Shown piece by piece: positions 8,306 through 17,691 of a stretch of DNA of 64,000 bases. Every line of letters starts with the position of its first letter. Position 1 is the first letter of the stretch. The stretch is from Deltaproteobacteria bacterium (lineage in GTDB: Bacteria; Myxococcota; Myxococcia; Myxococcales; 40CM-4-68-19): NCBI GenBank assembly GCA_005879315.1, contig VBLC01000040.1, positions 62,001 to 126,000 on the forward strand, in the 5' to 3' direction. Both the position numbers and the translations under genes were made by a program. The notes beneath the pieces were generated by a model. It saw only the letters and a list, made by a program, of their open reading frames with translations, did no database searches and was not told the DNA's origin.

Positions 8306-8665
8306 ATGACTGAAACTTGTGTGTCAGTGTCCCATTTTCGAGTGCACCTCAAAGAGATCGCCAACGCAGTCGCTCGCGGAGAAGAGCGGCTCCTGGTCGC
8401 GCGGCATGAGCTGGAGATGTTCGCCATCGTCAGCCGCGAAGACCTCGAGTTCCTTCGCAAGCACAGACCCGCGACCGACGCGCCTGTAATGAGCGAGAAA
8501 AAGCTCCGCCTCGTCCATCCCGACGAAATGCCGGGGGAGATGGTCGACGAGCTCTATCGAGCGACCACCGGCGCGACGGACCTGGCAATCGTCGCCTGGC
8601 GCGGCAAAGCCTACGTCAACATCCGGGCGCGGACCGGGAAATATCCCGACAAGCCGCCCTACTGA
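8306..8665 (+). CDS. Phd/YefM-like small protein (orphan antitoxin-like)
   Basis: The 119-residue protein begins with a segment like the Phd/YefM antitoxin fold (VSVSHFRVHLKEIANAVARG, then VARHELEMFAIVSREDLEFL). A C-terminal region with no recognised domain follows. The ATG at 8306 is preferred over an upstream start at 8276 because it begins just before the domain. No toxin gene is adjacent: the neighbours are polX and an acyltransferase. It may act as a solitary DNA-binding protein. The family call is moderate. Confidence 0.6.
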   Translation: MTETCVSVSHFRVHLKEIANAVARGEERLLVARHELEMFAIVSREDLEFLRKHRPATDAPVMSEKKLRLVHPDEMPGEMVDELYRATTGATDLAIVAWRGKAYVNIRARTGKYPDKPPY

Positions 8666-8677
8666 GCCCTGTGCTGC

Positions 8678-10039
8678 CTACAAAGTGAACTGAGCGGCCT
8701 CGATCAGCTCGCGGACGCGATGGAGGAAGCCGTTGCCGGTGACCCCGTCGATGACGCGGTGATCGTACGAGAGCGTCAGGTACATCATCTGGCGGATGAC
8801 GATGGCGTCCTCGGAGTCGATCTCGCGGACGACGGCGCGCTTGACGATCTCCCCCATGCGAAGGATGCCGACCTGCGGCTGGTTGATGATGGCTGCGCCG
8901 AAGAGATTTCCTTTCAACCCTGGGTTGGAGACCGTGAAGGAGCCGCCCGAGAGCTCGTCGGCCGTGACCTTGCCGGTTCGCGCGCGCGCGGCCAGATCCT
9001 CGAGAGCGCGCGCGAGGCCGAGCACGCTCTTCTCGTTGGCCTTGCGGATGACCGGAACGAGCAGGCCCTTTTCCGTCTCGACAGCGATACCGAGGTTGAT
9101 GTCCTTGCGAAGGATGAGGGTCTCGTCCTGCACGACGGCATTGATCCGGGGAAACTCGGCCAACGCCTGGACCGTGGCGCGGCAGATCGCGACCAGGAAG
9201 CTCGGTGCGCGGCCGCCGGTCTCCTTTGCGTTCTTCCACTCGCCGCGGAGCTTGGACAGATTCGTCATGTCCACTTCCGCGGTGCAGGGAACGTGCGGGC
9301 TCGTGACCTTCGAATAGACCATGTGCTCGGCGATGAGCCGGCGACGCTGGTCGAAGGGGATCGACTGGTCGCCCTCCTTTGGCGTGTAGCGCGGCGGTTT
9401 GTAGGCGCGCAGCGAGATGGCCACCGGTCCAAAGCCCGCATATCCGGTCGGGCCGGGCGGAAAGCTCAAGGGCGGCGGCTGCGAGAACGCCGGCGCTACC
9501 GGCGGCTGGCTCGGAGGTGGCGGCGCCGTCGGGGCTTTCTGGCCAGGGAAGGTGCTCACGGGCGGCTGCAGCTCGCTCTGCGTCGCGCCGGTGGCACCTT
9601 TCTCCAGGTAATTGATGACGTCGGCCTTGGTGACGCGGCCGCCAGCGCCGGATCCTGGGACCTGATTGATGTCGACGCCGTGCTCCTGCGCAACGTTGCG
9701 CCCGACGGGGCTGGCCCGGACAACCTCGGCGGGCGGAGGCGCTGAGGGGCGGGCTTGCGCTGCCGGCGTTGAGGTCTGCGCCGTCGGGGCCGAGGGTTGC
9801 GCGCTCGAATCATCGAGTCGGGCGAGGGCTGCACCGACGGGAACGACCGATCCTTCCTTGGCGAGCGTCTCCACCAGAACGCCCGAGGCGGGCGAAGGGA
9901 CTTCGGTATTTGCTTTGTCCGTGGCGATCTCGACCAGCGGCTCGTCGCGCTCGACGTGCTGACCGGGGCGGGCGATCCAGCGCACGACCGTCCCCTCCAT
10001 CACGGACTCGCCCAACTGGGGCATCACTACAGTGGTCAT
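8678..10039 (-). CDS. Dihydrolipoamide acyltransferase (E2) of a 2-oxoacid dehydrogenase complex
   Basis: The 453-residue product has the full E2 layout. The lipoyl domain starts at MPQLGES, with the lipoylated lysine in ATDKAN near K42. A Pro/Ala linker leads to the E3/E1-binding domain (SPVGRNVAQEHGVDI to GRVTKADVINYL, about 110-145), then a second linker. The catalytic domain ends with SYDHRVIDG, whose His is the acyltransferase base. Substrate class (pyruvate, 2-oxoglutarate or branched chain) cannot be decided. No E1 or E3 genes lie beside it, so partners must be elsewhere. Confidence 0.9.
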   Translation of the reverse strand: MTTVVMPQLGESVMEGTVVRWIARPGQHVERDEPLVEIATDKANTEVPSPASGVLVETLAKEGSVVPVGAALARLDDSSAQPSAPTAQTSTPAAQARPSAPPPAEVVRASPVGRNVAQEHGVDINQVPGSGAGGRVTKADVINYLEKGATGATQSELQPPVSTFPGQKAPTAPPPPSQPPVAPAFSQPPPLSFPPGPTGYAGFGPVAISLRAYKPPRYTPKEGDQSIPFDQRRRLIAEHMVYSKVTSPHVPCTAEVDMTNLSKLRGEWKNAKETGGRAPSFLVAICRATVQALAEFPRINAVVQDETLILRKDINLGIAVETEKGLLVPVIRKANEKSVLGLARALEDLAARARTGKVTADELSGGSFTVSNPGLKGNLFGAAIINQPQVGILRMGEIVKRAVVREIDSEDAIVIRQMMYLTLSYDHRVIDGVTGNGFLHRVRELIEAAQFTL

Positions 10040-10111
10040 CTGTCTCGGGGCCTCGCCTCAGGGGCGCTTTCGTTAGCGCGCGGGGCGCACCGTGTCAAAC
10101 GGAGCGGCGCA

Positions 10112-10132
10112 GAAAAAAATAATTTTTTTTTC
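10112..10132. promoter_or_regulatory. A7-TAA-T9 element between divergent genes
   Basis: G A7 TAA T9 C is a fifth relative of the AT palindromes, but it lies upstream of two divergent genes (E2 starting at 10039, EIIC at 10149). It starts 37 bases before the EIIC ATG. A terminator is less natural here. It could be an upstream AT-rich promoter element, a protein-binding A-tract, or a barrier to readthrough. Its role is unresolved. Confidence 0.35.
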
Positions 10133-10148
10133 CAGGGCGCGCCTCACA

Positions 10149-11378
10149 ATGGGCGGTGTGCGGGAGCGGCTTCATGCGTTGGGTAGCGCCCTAGGCCGCC
10201 AGCCGCACCTGCAGGCGGTGCGGGACGGCGTGGTGGGCAGCCTGCCGCTCATCCTGCTCGGGAGCCTTTTCCTCCTCCTCGGGCAGCCGCCCTGGCCGGC
10301 GCTGGCGCGGATCCTGCCGCCGTCGGCCACCCTCCTCGCCGGCTACTCGGCCTGCGCCGGTCTCGTGTCGATCTATGCCTGCGCCGCCACGGCGCTCTCA
10401 TTGGCGCGCAGACGGGAAGTCGACGCCGTGGCGAGCGTCACGACCGCCCTCGCCGTCTTTCTCGTGGCGCAGCGGCCGGTGAACAAGCTGCTCGCCATGT
10501 CGACGCTGGGCGCCGCCGGCCTCTTCCCCTCCTTCGCCGCGGCGATTCTGGCCGTCGAGACGCTGGCCTTCTTCGCGCGGCGCAAATGGGGCATCCGCCT
10601 GTCGGGCGGCGCGCCCGATGTCGTGGTGCGCAGCTTCGCCGCGCTCCTCCCGACGGTCAGCTGCGTCGTTGTGGTGTGGTTCCTGGTGCATGTCTTGGGC
10701 ATCGACCTGGCGGGGGGCATCGCCGCCATCTTCCGGCCGCTGCTGCTCGGCGGCGATTCGCTGGCAGCGGTGCTGATCGTGGTGCTCATCGACAGCGCTC
10801 TCTGGATGGTCGGAGTCCACGGGCTCTCGGTCCTGGCGGCGGTGCGGCCGCTCTGGCTCGCCGCGCTGGCCGAAAACATGGCCGCCGCCAGCTCTGGACA
10901 GCCGCCGGTCCACGTCTTCACCCAGGAGTTCTTCATCTGGTTCACCTGGCAGGGCGGCTCGGGCACGACGCTGGCGATGGCGTTGCTCCTGCTCAGCGCG
11001 AAGTCGAAGCAGCTGCGGCTGGTCGGGCGGGCGGGGATCGTGCCCGCTCTTTTCAACATCAACGAGCCGCTCCTCTTCGGGACCCCGGTGGTGATGAACG
11101 GCAAGCTGGCTGTGCCCTTCGTGGCGACGCCGGCAGTGCTGGTGACGCTGACCTGGCTGGCGATGCGCTTCGGCCTCGTGCGCCCTCCCTACATCGAAGT
11201 GGTCTGGACGCTGCCGGCGCCCATCGGCGCCTGGCTCAGCACCGGCGGCGATCCGCGCGCCGTCGCGCTGCAGATGATCAATCTCATCCTCGCGCTCGCC
11301 ATCTGGTGGCCTTTTCTGCGCAGGTACGATCGCGCGCTGCTCAGCGCGGAGGCGTCTTCAGCGGCACCCGATAAGTGA
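10149..11378 (+). CDS. PTS EIIC component, lactose/cellobiose-type permease
   Basis: The 409-residue polytopic membrane protein matches PTS EIIC of the lactose/cellobiose group: about ten hydrophobic helices, [10 protein letters not shown] near the middle and the signature [16 protein letters not shown] near residue 310. EIIC proteins move a sugar while it is phosphorylated by EIIB. No EIIA, EIIB, HPr or EI gene is nearby, so coupling is unknown and it may act as a stand-alone permease. The ATG at 10149 follows AGGGCG. Its last 38 bases overlap the 3' end of convergent nuoI, which is unusual for two real genes but both frames are well supported. Confidence 0.85.
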   Translation: MGGVRERLHALGSALGRQPHLQAVRDGVVGSLPLILLGSLFLLLGQPPWPALARILPPSATLLAGYSACAGLVSIYACAATALSLARRREVDAVASVTTALAVFLVAQRPVNKLLAMSTLGAAGLFPSFAAAILAVETLAFFARRKWGIRLSGGAPDVVVRSFAALLPTVSCVVVVWFLVHVLGIDLAGGIAAIFRPLLLGGDSLAAVLIVVLIDSALWMVGVHGLSVLAAVRPLWLAALAENMAAASSGQPPVHVFTQEFFIWFTWQGGSGTTLAMALLLLSAKSKQLRLVGRAGIVPALFNINEPLLFGTPVVMNGKLAVPFVATPAVLVTLTWLAMRFGLVRPPYIEVVWTLPAPIGAWLSTGGDPRAVALQMINLILALAIWWPFLRRYDRALLSAEASSAAPDK

Positions 11379-11910
11379 GCACGTCGGTCGAGTGCTCGAC
11401 GGCCGGTCCCCGCAAGAGAGACTCCTTGTCGAAGACCGCGAGCGGCCGGGAGAGAACTGCGGGAGCGTGGGTGCCCGTGTCCATCCGGATGGCGTCCTTG
11501 GGGCAAGCCTCGACGCAGAAGCCGCAGACGATGCAGCGCAACTCGTCGATCTCGAATCGAACCGGGTACTTCTCGATCGCCTCTTCCTCGTACTCCCCGG
11601 CCTCGATGTAGATGCACTGCGCGGGGCAGGCGGTGGCGCACATGTAGCAGGCGACGCAGCGCGGTTTGCCATCCAGCCGCGGCACCAGGCGATGCATGCC
11701 GCGATAGCCGGGCGGATATTCCTTGCGCTCCTCGGGATAATTGATCGTCGAGACGAGGTTCACGCCCCGACCTTTGCGCTCCATCACTTCCGGAGCGGGG
11801 TCGCGGAAGCCGAAGAGGTTCTTCCAGAAATGGCGGGCGAGGACGCCCATGCCGCGGACGGCCTCGCGCAGATAGAGCCGCTCGCCCGGGCTCAAGTCAG
11901 TGCGAGGCAT
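11341..11910 (-). CDS. nuoI: NADH-quinone oxidoreductase subunit I (first nuo set)
   Basis: The 189-residue ferredoxin-type subunit has two [4Fe-4S] motifs, [15 protein letters not shown] and [12 protein letters not shown], which bind clusters N6a and N6b between NuoG/D and NuoB. An N-terminal amphipathic region ([13 protein letters not shown]) fits membrane association. It is the last gene of the minus-strand nuo set and overlaps nuoH by 14 bases. Length is normal, unlike the extended NuoI at 27158. Confidence 0.93.
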   Translation of the reverse strand: MPRTDLSPGERLYLREAVRGMGVLARHFWKNLFGFRDPAPEVMERKGRGVNLVSTINYPEERKEYPPGYRGMHRLVPRLDGKPRCVACYMCATACPAQCIYIEAGEYEEEAIEKYPVRFEIDELRCIVCGFCVEACPKDAIRMDTGTHAPAVLSRPLAVFDKESLLRGPAVEHSTDVLTYRVPLKTPPR

Positions 11911-13336
11911 GCGGCGCCTCCTCTGCTCGCGGCGCCCTGGCCGAGAGCGCGACGAAGGCGATGATGGCCAGCCACTCGATCCCGCCCATCCAGGCCAGGC
12001 CCTCGCGGCCGGCCCAGAGAAAGATGCCGGCGGTGAGCGCGACGTTGAAGAGCGAGATGGGCAGCATCATCTTCCAGCCCAGCCGCATGATCTGGTCGTA
12101 GCGGAATCGCGGAAAAGCCCAGCGCACGACGAACATCACCCAGATGATGAAGAGCATCTTGACGATGAAGGCGAACACTTGAAAGACCGAAAGCCAGGCG
12201 AAATCGAAGTGGCGGACGACGGTGGGTTCGATGAAGGGTAGATGATAGCCGCCGAGAAAGATGGTGGTGACGATGCCGGCCACCACCACTGTCTCGGCAT
12301 ACTCGGCGATGAGAAAAAGCCCGCTCTTCAATCCCGAGTATTCGAGGAAATAACCGATGATCTCGCTCTCCCCTTCAGGGGTATCGAAGGGAGCGCGCTT
12401 GATCTCGGCCTGCGCGGCGACGAGAAAGAGGATCATTCCGATCGGCTGATAGACGAATCCCCAGGACGGCAGCCAGCCGAAGAGGACGGAGTCGTCGCGC
12501 ACGAGGAAGTCGCCGGCCCGCGCCGCCAGGACGACGGCGCTGCGCAGGGCCGGCCCGAGCATGCCCTGCAGCCGCGCCATCTCCTCCAGCCGCAGCGTGC
12601 CGAAAGCGATGAAGGCGCCCACCAGCGTGAGGCCCAGCGTCACCTCGTAGCTGATCAGCTGCGCAGAAGCGCGCAGGCCGCCGAGCAACGCCAGCTTGTT
12701 GTCCGAGGTCCAGCCGGCCAGCGCCGTCGCGAACACGGCGAGCGAGGCGAGAGCGAAGACGTAAAGGATGCCCCAGTCGACGCGCGCGACCTGCAGCTGG
12801 ATGCGCTGGCCGAGAAAAGTCACCTCGGGGCTCACCGGTACGATGGCGAAGAGCATGAAGGCCGGGGCGAAGGCGAGGAGCGGCGCGAGATTGAACAACA
12901 CCTTGTTGTTCATCGCGCCCTCGGGGATGAAGTCCTCCTTGAAGAGCATCTTCAATACGTCGGCGAGGACGTGGGGAATGCCCTTCAAGGGCCGGTTGCG
13001 CAAGCCGGGGATGATGCTCAGGCGCGCGCGGTTCGGTCCGACGCGGTCTTGCATCAACGCCGACCATTTCCGGTCAGCCATGGTGAGGAGCGTGGCGGTG
13101 ACCATCACCAGGATGAGGATGAGCCCGACGATGTTGCCGACGGCGGCGCCGATCGGGCCGAGGCGAGCAAAGAGCGCGGCGATGGCCAGGAGCAGCCAGG
13201 AAATGAAGAGCAGGAAGGCGACGAATGCCGTCCAGCCGGCGATGGTGCCCGCGAGCCAGCGGCCGAAGGCGGGCCGGGGAGGAATGGCCGGTCCGAAATC
13301 CTCGAATGCGAGCCGGGCGGTGGGCGTTTCGATCAT
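11897..13336 (-). CDS. nuoH: NADH-quinone oxidoreductase subunit H (first nuo set)
   Basis: The 479-residue membrane subunit shows the NuoH hallmarks: [19 protein letters not shown] at the quinone chamber, [19 protein letters not shown] in the conserved acidic loop and the C-terminal [13 protein letters not shown]. It forms the quinone cavity with NuoB and NuoD and starts the proton path. The ATG at 13336 overlaps the nuoG stop as ATGA, so translation is probably coupled. It is longer than the common 320-430 residues because of extra N- and C-terminal hydrophobic segments. Confidence 0.92.
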   Translation of the reverse strand: MIETPTARLAFEDFGPAIPPRPAFGRWLAGTIAGWTAFVAFLLFISWLLLAIAALFARLGPIGAAVGNIVGLILILVMVTATLLTMADRKWSALMQDRVGPNRARLSIIPGLRNRPLKGIPHVLADVLKMLFKEDFIPEGAMNNKVLFNLAPLLAFAPAFMLFAIVPVSPEVTFLGQRIQLQVARVDWGILYVFALASLAVFATALAGWTSDNKLALLGGLRASAQLISYEVTLGLTLVGAFIAFGTLRLEEMARLQGMLGPALRSAVVLAARAGDFLVRDDSVLFGWLPSWGFVYQPIGMILFLVAAQAEIKRAPFDTPEGESEIIGYFLEYSGLKSGLFLIAEYAETVVVAGIVTTIFLGGYHLPFIEPTVVRHFDFAWLSVFQVFAFIVKMLFIIWVMFVVRWAFPRFRYDQIMRLGWKMMLPISLFNVALTAGIFLWAGREGLAWMGGIEWLAIIAFVALSARAPRAEEAPHASH

Positions 13337-14841
13337 CGCGCGGCTCCGGCGGGCCGCGGCGCTCGCTTCGGCCACTGCGCGGGGAGAAGCTGCTCGAGCA
13401 CCACGCCTTCTTCGGGAATCGCCTCGAGCTTCAATCCAGGCAGGCCGAGCAGATCGAAGGCAGCCGCCGCGCTCCGAGGTGCCCCGGCGATGCCGAGCCC
13501 GGCGAGGATTCTCTCGGCCCAGCTCCAGGCGGGAGCCGATTCGCCGCGCTCCGCAGGCACGCCCGGCCAGGTGCGCTGCAGGCGGCCATAGTAATTGATC
13601 ACCGAGCCGTCCTGCTCATAGACGCTCTGGCAAGGAAGGGTGACCTGGCCTTCGATGCCCTGGTTCTGGGCGATGGCGATGAAGACCTCGAGAGGCTTCT
13701 CGAGGAGGAGTCCGTCGGTGCGGAAGGCGACCAGGGCCTTGATGCCCTCGACGCTGTCGTGGAGCGTGACGCCCGCAGCTCTGGCCGCCAGCTCGACGCC
13801 CCGCCGGTTGGGATTCTTGTCCTGGCGGATGAGGAAATCATCGCCGTCGCCGTCGAGGCGGGCGGTAAAGAAATACTTCTCCGCTCCGATCCGCGCGCCG
13901 AAATCGAAGGCCGCCGCGGCCTCTTCATTGGTGCACTGCGCGGAGAGAGAAATGCCGATGCCGGGCTTTCCCGCGATGGGCCTGAGGAGCTCGATCGCGC
14001 GCGCCAGATCGCCCTGCTCCACCCGCTTCTCGTTCGTCTCGTGATGGGTGAGCCGGCCCTCGTCGCACATCCAGACCTGGTTGACCTCTTCGTTGCGGCG
14101 CGGGAGCAACCGGTAGATGAGATTTCCGCGGCTCTCCAGATAGACGTTGCAGCCGTTGGCGCAGCCGGTGCAGACCGCCGGGCTCTTCTCTACGAACCAG
14201 ACCCGCGATTGAAAGCGGAAATCGCGGTTCAAGAGAGCTCCGACCGGGCAGATGTCGACGGTGTTGCCCGAGTACTTGCTGTCGAGCGGCTGCCCGGGGA
14301 AGGTGCTGATCAAGGAGTGCGAGCCGCGGTCCACCACCGCCAGCTGCGGCTCCTGCGCGATCTCGTCCATGAAGCGCACGCAGCGGGTGCACATGATGCA
14401 GCGCTCAGCGTCGTAGACGACCAGCGGCCCGAAGATCTCGCGCTTGGGCTTGTTCAACTTGGAAGTGCGGATGCGCGAGGGCTGGTGATCGAACTCCATG
14501 TAATAATCCTGGAGCTTGCATTCGCCCGATTGATCGCAGATGGCGCAATCGACCGGATGATTGATCAAATGGAATTCCATGCAGCCGCGCTGGTTGTCGC
14601 GCACGGCGGGGCTGCTGGTGACGACCTTCATCCCTTCCTTGACCCGTACCTGGCATCCCGGAACGAGGCGGCCGGGCGCGTCGCTCGTTTCCACCAGGCA
14701 CATGCGGCACTGGCCGGCGATCGAGAGCCGCGGGTGATAGCAGAAGTAGGGGATGGCGACCCCGATGCGCCGCGCGGCCTCGATCAGGTTGTCGCGGGGG
14801 TCGGCCTCCACCTCGCGGCCGTCGACGAAGACCTTGGTCAT
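13333..14841 (-). CDS. nuoG: NADH-quinone oxidoreductase subunit G, short form
   Basis: The 502-residue protein has the NuoG Fe-S region in order: [2Fe-2S] (CYHPRLSIAGQCRMC), a His-Cys [4Fe-4S] site (HPVDCAICDQSGEC), a third cluster (CIMCTRC) and the molybdopterin-family cluster (CTGCANGCN). The remaining molybdopterin-like domain is much shorter than in the usual 690-900-residue NuoG. The ATG at 14841 overlaps the nuoD stop (ATGA). This is the only NuoG in the window. No nuoE/F partner is encoded here, so electron entry into this module is not explained. Confidence 0.9.
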   Translation of the reverse strand: MTKVFVDGREVEADPRDNLIEAARRIGVAIPYFCYHPRLSIAGQCRMCLVETSDAPGRLVPGCQVRVKEGMKVVTSSPAVRDNQRGCMEFHLINHPVDCAICDQSGECKLQDYYMEFDHQPSRIRTSKLNKPKREIFGPLVVYDAERCIMCTRCVRFMDEIAQEPQLAVVDRGSHSLISTFPGQPLDSKYSGNTVDICPVGALLNRDFRFQSRVWFVEKSPAVCTGCANGCNVYLESRGNLIYRLLPRRNEEVNQVWMCDEGRLTHHETNEKRVEQGDLARAIELLRPIAGKPGIGISLSAQCTNEEAAAAFDFGARIGAEKYFFTARLDGDGDDFLIRQDKNPNRRGVELAARAAGVTLHDSVEGIKALVAFRTDGLLLEKPLEVFIAIAQNQGIEGQVTLPCQSVYEQDGSVINYYGRLQRTWPGVPAERGESAPAWSWAERILAGLGIAGAPRSAAAAFDLLGLPGLKLEAIPEEGVVLEQLLPAQWPKRAPRPAGAAR

Positions 14842-16049
14842 TGCTCGACCTCGCCGCCGATCATGTTGATCGAGTCGAAGATGGGGATCAGATCGGCGAT
14901 GGCATGGCCTTTGATGAGCCGCGGCAATGCGGAGAGGATCGGCAATCCCGGGCCGCGCACTTGAATGGCGTACGGCTTTCCTTTGCCGTTGCTCACCAGA
15001 TGGAAGCCGAGCTCGCCGTTCGCCCCCTCGGTGTAGACATAGACTTCGCCGGGTGGCACCTGGATGCCTTCGGTGATCAGCTTGAAGTGGGCCATCACGC
15101 CCTCGATGGAGCCGAAGACCTCCTTCTTGGGCGGCAGCGCATAGCGCCAGTCGTCGATGAGGATCGGCCCGGGCGGCATCTGCTCCAGGCATTGCAGGAC
15201 GATGCGGTGCGATTGACGGATCTCTTCCAATCGCAGGATGTATCGATCGTAAGTATCGCCGCTCGCGCCGAGCGGGACTTCGAAATCCATCCGATCGTAG
15301 ACCAGATAAGGATGCGCCTTGCGCACGTCATAGTTGACGCCGGTGGCGCGCAGGCAAGGCCCGGTGAATCCCCAGTCGACGGCCTCCTCGGCGGAGAGCA
15401 CGCCGATCCCGCGGGTGCGATCGATGAAGATGCGGTTGCGGGTGAGGAGCGTGTCGACCTCCCCGGTCAGCTCCATCACCCGCGGCAGGCAGTCGCGCAG
15501 CTTCTGCTCCCAGCCGGGCGGCAGGTCGCTGGCCACGCCGCCGACGCGCGTCCAGGAAGTGGTCACGCGGGCGCCCGTCAATTCCGAGATGCGGTCCCAG
15601 AGCAGCTCGCGCGCCTCCATGGCATAGAGAAAGACGGTGAATGCGCCCAGCTCCAATCCGATGGCGCCGATGCAAGTCAGATGATCGGTGATGCGCGAGA
15701 TCTCCCCCGCCAGGACCCGCAGGTATTGCGAGCGCTCGGTGTCCTTGATGCCGAGCAATTTCTCGACGCCCATGATGTAGCCGACGTTGTTCAGGATCGG
15801 CGAGACGTAATTCAATCGATCGGTATAGGGCAGGACCTGGTGCCAGGTGCTGTGCTCGGACGACTTGCTGAAGCCGCGATGGAGAAAGCCGATCTCCGGG
15901 ACGGCCTCGACGATGGTCTCGCCGTCGAGCGTGACGATCAGACGAACCGTGCCGTGCATGGCCGGATGCGAAGGTCCGAGATTGACCGTCATCGTCGAGG
16001 AAGGAAGCTCAGCCTCGACCGCGAGCGAGTCTTGGATCTGCTCAGTCAT
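14838..16049 (-). CDS. nuoD: NADH-quinone oxidoreductase subunit D (first nuo set)
   Basis: The 403-residue 49-kDa subunit has NLGPSHPAMHG near the N-terminus (quinone-site His), the FLHRGFSKSSEHSTWHQ segment, PYTDRLNYVS and the C-terminal DSINMIGGEVEQ. With NuoB it forms the quinone-binding site. It differs clearly from the copy at 24742, for example FSKSSE here and SIEKIGE there, so the two sets are not a recent duplication. It overlaps nuoC by 8 bases and nuoG by 4. Confidence 0.93.
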   Translation of the reverse strand: MTEQIQDSLAVEAELPSSTMTVNLGPSHPAMHGTVRLIVTLDGETIVEAVPEIGFLHRGFSKSSEHSTWHQVLPYTDRLNYVSPILNNVGYIMGVEKLLGIKDTERSQYLRVLAGEISRITDHLTCIGAIGLELGAFTVFLYAMEARELLWDRISELTGARVTTSWTRVGGVASDLPPGWEQKLRDCLPRVMELTGEVDTLLTRNRIFIDRTRGIGVLSAEEAVDWGFTGPCLRATGVNYDVRKAHPYLVYDRMDFEVPLGASGDTYDRYILRLEEIRQSHRIVLQCLEQMPPGPILIDDWRYALPPKKEVFGSIEGVMAHFKLITEGIQVPPGEVYVYTEGANGELGFHLVSNGKGKPYAIQVRGPGLPILSALPRLIKGHAIADLIPIFDSINMIGGEVEQ

Positions 16050-16692
16050 AGGCGTCGGGGTCCACGTTCTGCCGGCCGACGTGCGTCTGGCTCATCGGCA
16101 CGCCCGCTCCGCCCGGACCGGGACCGGGGCCGCGCACCAGATCGGGAAAGTCCAGCTCCGGCACGAGCGGCTGCCGCTTGCGGACCGGATAGTCCTTTCG
16201 CAATGGATATCCGACGAATTCGGGATAGAGAAGCAATCGCTGCAGATTGGGATGGCCGACGAATTCAATGCCGAACATGTCGAAGACATATCGCTCCCAC
16301 CAGTCGGCCGTTCGATAGAGAGGGGTGATGGTCGGTACCTTCAAGTCGTCCGAGCGCAGCTCGACGCGGACCCGCAGCGATTGTTTCCGGACGATCGAAT
16401 AAAGGTTGTAGGCGACCTGAAATCGCGGCTCGACTCGGGGCTTCTTCTCCAATGCATAGGCGGGCACTTCGATGGAAGCCAATGCGCCTCCACCGGTGCT
16501 CTCGCCGGCGAAGGTGAGCAGATCGACCGCGGCGATCTGCCGCAAGAGCTTCATCTCCGCCTGGTTGCGCAGCAGGGCGACGACGTCGACGACCTGCTCG
16601 CGCCGGACGGTCACCACTTCGTCGCCGCGGTGGGAGGAGCCTTTGGCATCGGGAAACCGCTCCCGGACCAGATCGACCAGGGCCTGCGACAT
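16042..16692 (-). CDS. nuoC: NADH-quinone oxidoreductase subunit C (first nuo set)
   Basis: The 216-residue 30-kDa subunit carries the conserved C-terminal block: TADWWERYVFDMFGIEFVGHPNLQRLLLYPEF, then GYPLRKDYPV. NuoC is structural and docks on NuoD in the peripheral arm. A Gly/Pro-rich tail follows the conserved region. It starts 8 bases after nuoB and overlaps nuoD by 8 bases. Confidence 0.92.
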   Translation of the reverse strand: MSQALVDLVRERFPDAKGSSHRGDEVVTVRREQVVDVVALLRNQAEMKLLRQIAAVDLLTFAGESTGGGALASIEVPAYALEKKPRVEPRFQVAYNLYSIVRKQSLRVRVELRSDDLKVPTITPLYRTADWWERYVFDMFGIEFVGHPNLQRLLLYPEFVGYPLRKDYPVRKRQPLVPELDFPDLVRGPGPGPGGAGVPMSQTHVGRQNVDPDAYD

Positions 16693-16699
16693 GGCGGCG

Positions 16700-17275
16700 C
16701 TATCCCTTCTCGACGGTGGCGGCGCGGTGGAGCTGCGTCTGGATCTTCTCCTGCAGGATCTTGAGGCCGTCGAGTACCTGCTCGGGCCGCGGCGGGCAGC
16801 CGGGCACGTACACGTCCACCGGAATGACGCGGTCGGCGCCCTGCAGGGTGGCGTAGTTGTCGTAGAAGCCGCCCGAGCTGGCGCAGACGCCGAAGGCCAT
16901 CACCCATTTCGGCTCGCACATCTGCTCGTAGACGCGCTTCAGGACCGGGCTCTGCTTGACGTTGATGGTGCCGACGATCATCAAGAGATCCGCCTGGCGC
17001 GGCGTGAATCGAGGGAACTCGGCGCCGAAGCGGGCGATGTCGTAGCGCCCCGCCATCGCCGACATGTACTCCATGCCGCAGCAGGCGGTGACGAAGGGAT
17101 ATTGGAAGATGCTGTTCTTGCGGGCCCAGCCGAGCGCGCTGGAGAGGTTCTTCTCGAAGAAACCGATCGACTCCTTCAGGCGCGAGAGCAGGACGGGGAC
17201 GTTGCCCTCCTCGCCACCCAGCCGCGCCGACTCCGGAACGTTGCCTTCCGGCCGCACCACCGGCAGCGTCTTCAC
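16700..17275 (-). CDS. nuoB: NADH-quinone oxidoreductase subunit B (first nuo set)
   Basis: NuoB holds cluster N2. Its ligands are visible in CCGMEYM, in the Cys of FGVCASSGG and in PGCPPRPE. The GTG at 17275 overlaps the nuoA stop as GTGA; longer in-frame starts run through nuoA and are rejected. The product is 191 residues, with an N-terminal tail of about 30 residues absent from the copy at 23642. Confidence 0.92.
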   Translation of the reverse strand: MKTLPVVRPEGNVPESARLGGEEGNVPVLLSRLKESIGFFEKNLSSALGWARKNSIFQYPFVTACCGMEYMSAMAGRYDIARFGAEFPRFTPRQADLLMIVGTINVKQSPVLKRVYEQMCEPKWVMAFGVCASSGGFYDNYATLQGADRVIPVDVYVPGCPPRPEQVLDGLKILQEKIQTQLHRAATVEKG

Positions 17276-17691
17276 GGATTCCACTCCAGCGCGCCCTTGC
17301 GCCAGACGTAGACGAGGCCGAGCGCGAGCGTGGCCATGAAGGAGAGCATCTCGACATAGGCGAACCAGCCGAGCCCCTCGGCCTGGAAGTCGCGCAAGAG
17401 CGAGCCCCAGGGATAGATGAAGACGCTCTCGACGTCGAAGACGACGAAGAGCAGCGCGACCAGATAGAACTTGACCGAGTGGCGGGAGTGCGAGTCGCCG
17501 ATCGAGGGAGAGCCGCACTCGAAAGCGGTCTCCTTGATGGCGGTGATGCGCTTCGGGCCGAGAAAAGTCGCGGCGGCGCCGATCAATGCGCAGAGCACTC
17601 CCGCGAAGAGAAGCAGGATCAAGACCGGAAGGTAAGGCGAGAGATAATCCAAGGCGCGCAAGCTAATAGCCGCCGGGTGATCCTCTGTCAA
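17272..17691 (-). CDS. nuoA: NADH-quinone oxidoreductase subunit A (first nuo set)
   Basis: The small membrane subunit, up to 139 residues, has three helices, the ECGSPSIGDSHSRHSVKFYLVALLF loop-helix region containing the conserved Cys, and a C-terminal GALEW motif. The start is ambiguous: TTG codons at 17691, 17661 and 17652 are in frame. The last gives the N-terminus typical of the family (DYLSPYLPVLILLL) and does not overlap the upstream gene. It is the first gene of the A-B-C-D-G-H-I set. Confidence 0.88.
   Translation of the reverse strand: MTEDHPAAISLRALDYLSPYLPVLILLLFAGVLCALIGAAATFLGPKRITAIKETAFECGSPSIGDSHSRHSVKFYLVALLFVVFDVESVFIYPWGSLLRDFQAEGLGWFAYVEMLSFMATLALGLVYVWRKGALEWNP

Noticed and set aside
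8306-8665. Type II toxin-antitoxin locus
   Set aside because: Only an antitoxin-like N-terminus is present; no toxin gene lies on either side.
13225-14964. 579-codon plus-strand frame opposite nuoG
   Set aside because: Composition is typical of antisense to GC-rich genes; nuoG has all its cluster motifs.
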